NCBI GenBank assembly: GCA_905373295.1
Contig: CAJPSJ010000044.1
Location: 1-10,837, forward strand
Direction of reading: 5' to 3'
DNA length: 10,837 nucleotides
DNA from: an uncultured Campylobacter sp.
GTDB taxonomy: Bacteria; Campylobacterota; Campylobacteria; Campylobacterales; Campylobacteraceae
The notes below the pieces were generated by a model. It saw only the letters and a list, made by a program, of their open reading frames with translations, did no database searches and was not told where the DNA came from. Position numbers and translations under genes: made by a program. Shown here one piece after another: positions 7,181-10,837 of the stretch. Position 1 is the first letter of the stretch. Each line of letters opens with the position of its first letter.

Positions 7181-7982
7181 TTTCTTGCACGCTTTGCGGA
7201 TCTAAAATTTCATTTTTGTAGCGCAGATATTCGATATCGTTGTTAAGCGCACGATTTTCCTCAAGCAAAACCTCGTGCTTGGTACGAAGCGCGGCGATGT
7301 CGCGGCTGATGTAATAAATTTCGTTGCGGATGTAAATTGCCGGCACCGTCAGCAAAAACGCAAATCCGATCAGCAGATAAACGACTAAAAGCTGATAAAG
7401 CGTGAGATTTTTCTCCTTTTTTTTCTCAGCGTCGTAGTTGCGTAGCAGCTCGTCTTGTGCGCCCGCGAAACTACCGTAGCCGCGTCCTGCAGCAAGGCTT
7501 GCATAATCATGCGCGCCCAGATCTGCGTAATTTTGATTTTGTGTACCTGTAAAGTTCGCACCCACAAACGCCGCATAATCCGCCTTGCCGGTAAAATTGG
7601 CACCTGCAAAATCGCCGCAGCCTGCCTCGCTTGCCGAATTCTCGCTGCCGCGATTAGCTAAAAGATTTGCGCCGCCACGTCCTTTGAATTTTACTTTGCT
7701 GTTTTTATTAAATTTTGTTCCGCCGCTTTCGGAATTTAGATAGTTTTGGGCGTTTGCGAAGCCTGAACTTTCGAATTCTAAGCCAGCAAAATCGTCGTAA
7801 CCGCCCGCTGCGCCCGCGTAGTTTCGTTTTACGGAAAGATCCGCGGCAAGCTTATCCTCTAGCTCCTCATCCGTCAGATCCTCCATAGCTCGTCTTTTCG
7901 CAAGCTCTATACCCGCTAGATCAGATGTTCCTGCGAAGTCGTGCCCGTCATCGTCGTCGGCAAAATATTCATATTTATTCAT
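7170..7982 (-). CDS. FtsL/DivIC-like bitopic coiled-coil membrane protein with repetitive N-terminus
   Basis: The gene encodes 270 residues. The start is ATG with GGAG seven bases upstream (7990-7993, minus strand). The C-terminal part has the FtsL/FtsB/DivIC build: a basic KKKEKN stretch (187-192), one transmembrane helix at about 196-217, then a coiled coil at about 219-260 (RDIAALRTKHEVLLEENRAL) on the periplasmic side. Such proteins bridge the cytoplasmic and periplasmic parts of the divisome. The first 190 residues are unusual: acidic at the start (FADDDDGHDFAG), then low complexity rich in Gly, Ala, Asn and Phe, with FAG motifs at about 16, 65, 125 and 172 and GANFTG twice (127-132 and 141-146). 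This part is probably disordered. Being downstream of rsmH on the same strand fits the classic mraW-ftsL order. The family call rests on topology and context, not on a decisive motif. Confidence 0.8.
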   Translation of the reverse strand: MNKYEYFADDDDGHDFAGTSDLAGIELAKRRAMEDLTDEELEDKLAADLSVKRNYAGAAGGYDDFAGLEFESSGFANAQNYLNSESGGTKFNKNSKVKFKGRGGANLLANRGSENSASEAGCGDFAGANFTGKADYAAFVGANFTGTQNQNYADLGAHDYASLAAGRGYGSFAGAQDELLRNYDAEKKKEKNLTLYQLLVVYLLIGFAFLLTVPAIYIRNEIYYISRDIAALRTKHEVLLEENRALNNDIEYLRYKNEILDPQSVQENGR

Positions 7983-8013
7983 CTAAAATCTCCATAAATT
8001 TAAAACCACGATC

Positions 8014-8052
8014 TTATCTTTACTCGCCGCCAAGGCGCCTGCGTCAAGATAA
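8014..8052. repeat. Inverted repeat upstream of the FtsL-like gene
   Basis: TTATCTT (8014-8020) pairs with AAGATAA (8046-8052), with the GC-rich palindrome AGGCGCCT (8033-8040) inside. It lies 32-70 bases before the start codon of the minus-strand gene, so it may be in its 5' leader or near its promoter. Confidence 0.4.
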
Positions 8053-8143
8053 ATTCAGCTCGAAGCCCGCAGCTCACGTGTACCCAGCAATGAGCCGTTA
8101 AGGTGAAATTTAAAAGTCAAAGTTACGGGCAAAATTTTTCTTT

Positions 8144-8615
8144 GCAATTTTACCTCGGTAAATGGAATTTTATCTTAACTCGCCAAATTCTATCTCGGCC
8201 AGCAAAAGCAAAATTTTACTTTAGCAGGCTATTGCGTTTATTTATCTGGCTCTTTGCACGATATTGTATAGCAGCAGAAGCTTCAAAAGAAGCATTGCGT
8301 TAATTTTGCTCGCCTTTTGCACCGGCAGGCTCGTGGATCTAGGTAAAGATCAATTCCGCCGTAGCGGGCAAGATTATGCTGCTTTTCCCCATTTTATACG
8401 CTGCCGGCTTGCAAAATTTATATCGGCAGCAGAGTTATCTGCTGAGTCTAGCTGTCTAGTTTAAAATTTTTACGTTGATAGTTTTTGCATTTGCGGCGAA
8501 ATTTCATTTACTTCACCGCTATCTATCTGCAAAATTCTATCTTGGCAAGCGGAATTTTAATGTCTTTGCCTGTTTGCACCGCCTCTTTGGGAAATTCATT
8601 TTGACAGGTAAAAAT
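8144..8615 (+). repeat. Family of degenerate ~30-bp hairpin-like repeats
   Basis: At least five diverged copies share a core close to AAAATTCTATCTYGGCAAGC and often end in GGAATTTTA. They lie at about 8144-8176, 8182-8218, 8411-8430, 8529-8559 and 8589-8615. The clearest copy (8529-8559) has AAAATTC at 8531-8537 and GAATTTT at 8552-8558 as inverted arms around a 14-base loop. A possible inverted copy lies at 8041-8059. Similar fragments occur at 4940-4960 and 5295-5313. Copies are irregularly spaced and diverged, unlike a CRISPR array. Confidence 0.5.
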
Positions 8616-8927
8616 CGAGCTCACTTTACCGAGATTGACTATTTATAAAATTTTGTCAAATAATCTGAAAAATCGCTTAAAATTTTTACTGCGTCTTCGA
8701 TGCGCCTTAAAACGCTAAGCGAAGGATATCGCTTGCAAGATAAGCCCTATCATCTAAAATAGCGATGAAATCAATGGCTCGCTTGCTAAATTTCGTAAAG
8801 CAAAGGGCGAGTTTGACATTACGCCGCTTGCTTTAGGCGCCAAATTTTAACTCTCACTCTGTTTTGTATCTATGCTGCCACTTAGTTTTTAAAATATGCA
8901 GCAGTCAATAAATCTCATAAAATTATA

Positions 8928-8965
8928 CATTAAATTTAGCGTAAAATTAAACGTTAAATTTTATG
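8928..8965. repeat. Strong AT-rich hairpin, 15-base arms
   Basis: CATTAAATTTAGCGT (8928-8942) and ACGTTAAATTTTATG (8951-8965) are near-perfect reverse complements (one mismatch and one G-T pair) around an eight-base loop. An alternative outer pairing, TCATAAAATT (8915-8924) with AATTTTATGA (8957-8966), competes with it. It lies about 170 bases beyond the rsmH stop. Confidence 0.55.
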
Positions 8966-9068
8966 ATTTAGACATTGCGCGTTTGAAATAACGCTGAAAA
9001 TATCATAAATTCTAAAGCGAATCTTTGAAAGCTGAATTTTAAAATTCCATAAAATTTTAAAATTTAAT

Positions 9069-9125
9069 GCTTGCAAATCTATAAATTTTACAAAATTTCG
9101 TCAAAATTTAAAATTCATAGCAAGC
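9069..9125 (-). terminator. Nested inverted repeat just after rsmH, possible weak terminator
   Basis: GCTTGC (9069-9074) pairs with GCAAGC (9120-9125), and inside it TAAATTTT (9082-9089) pairs with AAAATTTA (9103-9110). It begins 9 bases past the rsmH stop on the minus strand and is followed there by T-rich sequence. The stem is AT-rich and interrupted, so a terminator role is tentative; mRNA end protection is an alternative. Confidence 0.35.
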
Positions 9126-9133
9126 AAAGACGG

Positions 9134-10069
9134 TTATTTCAGTCGAAAAATTCTTAGCTTTGCGCTCGCTGCTCGCGAGTTTTGCGCAAGCTCTTGCGCG
9201 TCCGCTATTATAGGGCTTTTGGTTAGGATTTTACCTAACGAATGTCCGCCGCCGCATTCGCAGCGCATAAACTCTCTAGGACAGATGCAATCGCGCCCCC
9301 ACGCCCTAAATCGCTCCTTTACTATGCGGTCTTCAAGCGAATGGAATGAAATTATAGCGACAGTTGCATTAGTTAGAATTGAATCGCGCGATTTTTGCTC
9401 GATAAGTGCGAGCAGGCGTCTTAGCTCGCCAAGTTCGTCATTTACCTCGATGCGGATCGCCTGAAATGCTAGCGCAGCCGTGCTGATGCTGCGCCCTTTA
9501 ACGGGCTTCGTTCCGATTAAATTTGACAAAGCTTTAGCACTTGTTAGTGGTGCGTTAGCCCGCGCAGTAGCTATTTTAGCAGCGATTGCGTTAGCGTTTG
9601 TTAGCTCGCCGTATTCGCGGAAAATGCGCGCCAGATCCGCTTGCGAGTAGCTGTTTACGACATACGCCGCATCTAGCGCTGCGCTCTCGTCCATTCGCAT
9701 ATCCAGCGCATCGCTTTTGGTGGAAAAGCCGCGCGAGTTTTTATCCAGCTGAAGAGATGAAACGCCAATGTCGGCTAAGATCCCACGAACTGCGCGGAGC
9801 TTTTGCTCGGGTAGAATTTCTAAAATTTCGCTAAATTTTGCTTTGCGAATTTCTATGCGATCTTTAAATTTACTGAGCCGCTCGCGCGAAAATTCTATCG
9901 CTTGGGCATCTCTGTCGCAAGCGATAAGCTTAAGACGCGGATTAGCGGTCAAAATGCCCTCGCTGTGCCCTCCGTAGCCTATCGTGCAGTCGATAACATA
10001 GCCGTCTTCAAGCTGCGAAAATGCTGCGATCGTTTGCGAAAAAAGTACCGGAATATGTGGAGCTTGCAC
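9134..10069 (-). CDS. rsmH: 16S rRNA (cytosine(1402)-N4)-methyltransferase RsmH
   Basis: RsmH (MraW) uses S-adenosylmethionine to methylate N4 of C1402 in the ribosomal decoding centre. The protein has 311 residues, the normal length, with all family landmarks: HIPVL near the start, the SAM-binding loop DCTIGYGGHS (27-36), DIGVSSLQLD (100-109), RGFS (113-116), DMRM (123-126), FQAIRIEVN (202-210), ISFHSLEDR (240-248), a Cys cluster CIC..CEC (261-272) and NSRAASAKLR (297-306). The start is GTG at 10069, with AAGGA (10079-10083, minus strand) nine bases upstream and an in-frame stop just above it, so no longer start is possible. It diverges from the aldolase-like gene; the next gene on its strand is the FtsL-like one, beyond a 1.15-kb gap. 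Confidence 0.97.
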   Translation of the reverse strand: MQAPHIPVLFSQTIAAFSQLEDGYVIDCTIGYGGHSEGILTANPRLKLIACDRDAQAIEFSRERLSKFKDRIEIRKAKFSEILEILPEQKLRAVRGILADIGVSSLQLDKNSRGFSTKSDALDMRMDESAALDAAYVVNSYSQADLARIFREYGELTNANAIAAKIATARANAPLTSAKALSNLIGTKPVKGRSISTAALAFQAIRIEVNDELGELRRLLALIEQKSRDSILTNATVAIISFHSLEDRIVKERFRAWGRDCICPREFMRCECGGGHSLGKILTKSPIIADAQELAQNSRAASAKLRIFRLK

Positions 10070-10101
10070 CTGAATTTATCCTTTTGAAATTTCTAATCCT
10101 A

Positions 10102-10108
10102 TATAATA
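10102..10108. promoter_or_regulatory. Overlapping divergent -10 elements for the aldolase-like gene and rsmH
   Basis: Plus strand TATAAT at 10102-10107 lies 27 bases before the aldolase-like start, giving a leader of about 20 bases. On the minus strand the same bases read TATTAT (10103-10108), about 33 bases before the rsmH GTG. No convincing -35 is seen for either at the usual distance. With only 64 bases between the two start codons, the promoters must overlap. Confidence 0.55.
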
Positions 10109-10133
10109 GCGAAATTTTTTATAAAGGCGAGAG

Positions 10134-10694
10134 ATGGACGAGTATTATTATGAAATTTTACGCAAAATTTCGCTTTCTATGTTTAGAGATAGGCTTTTTG
10201 GGATCTTTCACGGCTCGATTTCAGCAAAAATTAAAGAAAATCAATTTTTGATCAACAAAAAAGACGCGATTTTCGATAGCCTGGATAGGGATGATTTTAT
10301 AACGTTGTTTTCAAAAAAAGACTATCGCTGGCAGGATGCTAGCATCGATAGCGATATACATATAAATATTTACAAAAATATAAAAGAGGCGAAATTCGTA
10401 ACCTACGCGACACCGCCGTATCTTGTCGCATATACGCTGGAGCATGATTTTATTTTGCCGCGAGATTACTTTGGGGCGAGTAAATTTAAGCGCATTGAAA
10501 TTTACGATCCTAAGAACTACGACGACTGGCACGAGCGCGCGCCGTACGAAATTTGTAACTATATGATAAATGAAAATAGCGATATAATGGTAATTCGCGG
10601 CTATGGGGTTTTTGCCCATGCAAGGAGCGCGCAGCAAATGGCGAAAAAAATAGCGATTTTAGAAATGAGTTCAAAGCTGCTTTTGCTAAGCTAA
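10134..10694 (+). CDS. Class II aldolase/adducin-fold protein lacking the metal ligands
   Basis: The gene encodes 186 residues from an ATG with AAAGG (10123-10127) upstream. It follows the class II aldolase/adducin pattern: HGSIS (26-30) in place of the GNxS phosphate-binding turn, FLINKKDA (38-45), a HINIYKNIKEAKFVTYATPPYLVA segment (76-99), and RGYGVFAHARSAQQMAKKIAILE (155-177). Active members bind zinc through an HxH pair in VHTHPP and a third His in RGHG. By alignment these are Tyr91, Thr93 and Tyr157 here, and the usual catalytic Glu region reads SDIH (73-76). Aldolase chemistry is therefore unlikely, and a structural or regulatory role, or a different reaction, is more probable. The fold assignment is by motif memory and the lost ligands follow from that alignment. 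Confidence 0.82.
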   Translation: MDEYYYEILRKISLSMFRDRLFGIFHGSISAKIKENQFLINKKDAIFDSLDRDDFITLFSKKDYRWQDASIDSDIHINIYKNIKEAKFVTYATPPYLVAYTLEHDFILPRDYFGASKFKRIEIYDPKNYDDWHERAPYEICNYMINENSDIMVIRGYGVFAHARSAQQMAKKIAILEMSSKLLLLS

Positions 10695-10727
10695 GATTAA
10701 TGTATACCAAATCATTTACTAACGCGT

Positions 10728-10784
10728 TATAATTCGCCAAAAATGCCTATTTTTCAGCCTTACATAAGGTTTTATCTGTATAAT
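10728..10784 (+). promoter_or_regulatory. Two -10-like boxes and small inverted repeats before the gene at the right edge
   Basis: TATAAT occurs at 10728-10733 and again at 10779-10784 (as TGTATAAT), the second 43 bases before the next start. Between them are AAAAAT-GCCT-ATTTTT (10739-10754) and CCTTA-CA-TAAGG (10758-10769) followed by TTTT. The latter could end the aldolase-like transcript or act as an operator at the -35 position of the second box. Confidence 0.45.
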
Positions 10785-10826
10785 TACTAACAAAAAATTT
10801 CTTTAGTTAGCTATTTAAGGATTTGG

Positions 10827-10837
10827 ATGATAGAATG
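10827..10837 (+). CDS. First codons of a gene continuing past the right edge, probably ppiD
   Basis: AAGGA (10817-10821) is followed five bases later by ATG ATA GAA TG, reading M-I-E and then the first two bases of a codon that can be Trp (TGG). In C. jejuni the gene next to mraW/rsmH is, as I recall, ppiD, a membrane-anchored periplasmic peptidyl-prolyl isomerase whose protein begins with Met, a hydrophobic residue, a third residue and Trp. The position and first residues fit, but eleven bases cannot prove it. Confidence 0.4.

Larger units (their letters stand above)
7983..9133. other. 1.15-kb non-coding gap between rsmH and the FtsL-like gene
   Basis: No credible gene is seen on either strand; the short open frames around 8103-8464 lack support. 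It holds a family of degenerate hairpin-like repeats (8144-8615), an inverted repeat just upstream of the FtsL-like gene, and an extremely AT-rich terminal part (about 8880-9130) with nested inverted repeats next to the rsmH stop. In related bacteria these two genes are usually close together, so this looks like inserted or expanded DNA. Confidence 0.55.

Noticed and set aside
8103..8464. Two 66-codon open frames on the plus strand
   Set aside because: They overlap the degenerate repeats, lack ribosome sites and show no protein-like features beyond chance.
8144..8615. CRISPR array
   Set aside because: The repeats are diverged and irregularly spaced, and no cas gene is present.
10311..10740. 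Minus-strand open frames opposite the aldolase-like gene
   Set aside because: The plus-strand frame has clear family motifs, a promoter and a ribosome site; the antisense frames have none.

Overview
The window looks like chromosome of an epsilonproteobacterium of the Campylobacter type. The RsmH and TruD proteins resemble my memory of their Campylobacter jejuni counterparts, rsmH lies beside what looks like the first codons of ppiD, and AAATTTTA-type words are very frequent. The fairly high GC of the coding part and the long intergenic spaces suggest a C. gracilis, C. rectus, C. showae or C. curvus relative rather than C. jejuni. That species guess is inference.

Layout. Positions 1-860 are markedly AT-rich and hold two tandem paralogous small genes (the first cut by the window edge), followed by a possible gene remnant. 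They look like an accessory islet, perhaps immunity-type genes. From 861 the base composition changes to the host pattern. An HdrB-like, DUF5644-type gene (861-1895, minus) diverges from truD (2002-3114, plus) across a 106-bp spacer carrying a perfect 16-bp palindrome. A repeat-rich spacer leads to rnpB, the RNase P RNA (about 3601-3914, plus), and then a small TTG-start lipoprotein gene (3955-4233, plus). A 1.9-kb stretch without a convincing gene follows.

The right half holds a minus-strand series: rsmH (9134-10069), a 1.15-kb non-coding gap full of degenerate hairpin-like repeats, an FtsL/DivIC-like bitopic coiled-coil gene (7170-7982), and an rmuC-family gene (6110-7180) that overlaps it by 11 bp. 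rsmH followed by an ftsL-like gene is a remnant of the usual division and cell-wall cluster order. Diverging from rsmH is a class II aldolase/adducin-fold protein (10134-10694, plus) that has lost its metal-binding histidines. The window ends at a new start codon, probably ppiD.

The identified genes serve RNA processing and modification (rnpB, truD, rsmH), cell division (FtsL-like) and DNA maintenance (rmuC). The least explained parts are the AT-rich paralog pair, the degenerate aldolase, the FAG-repeat N-terminus of the FtsL-like protein, and about 3.5 kb of repeat-laden non-coding DNA. I see no CRISPR array, transposase, tRNA or complete defence system.
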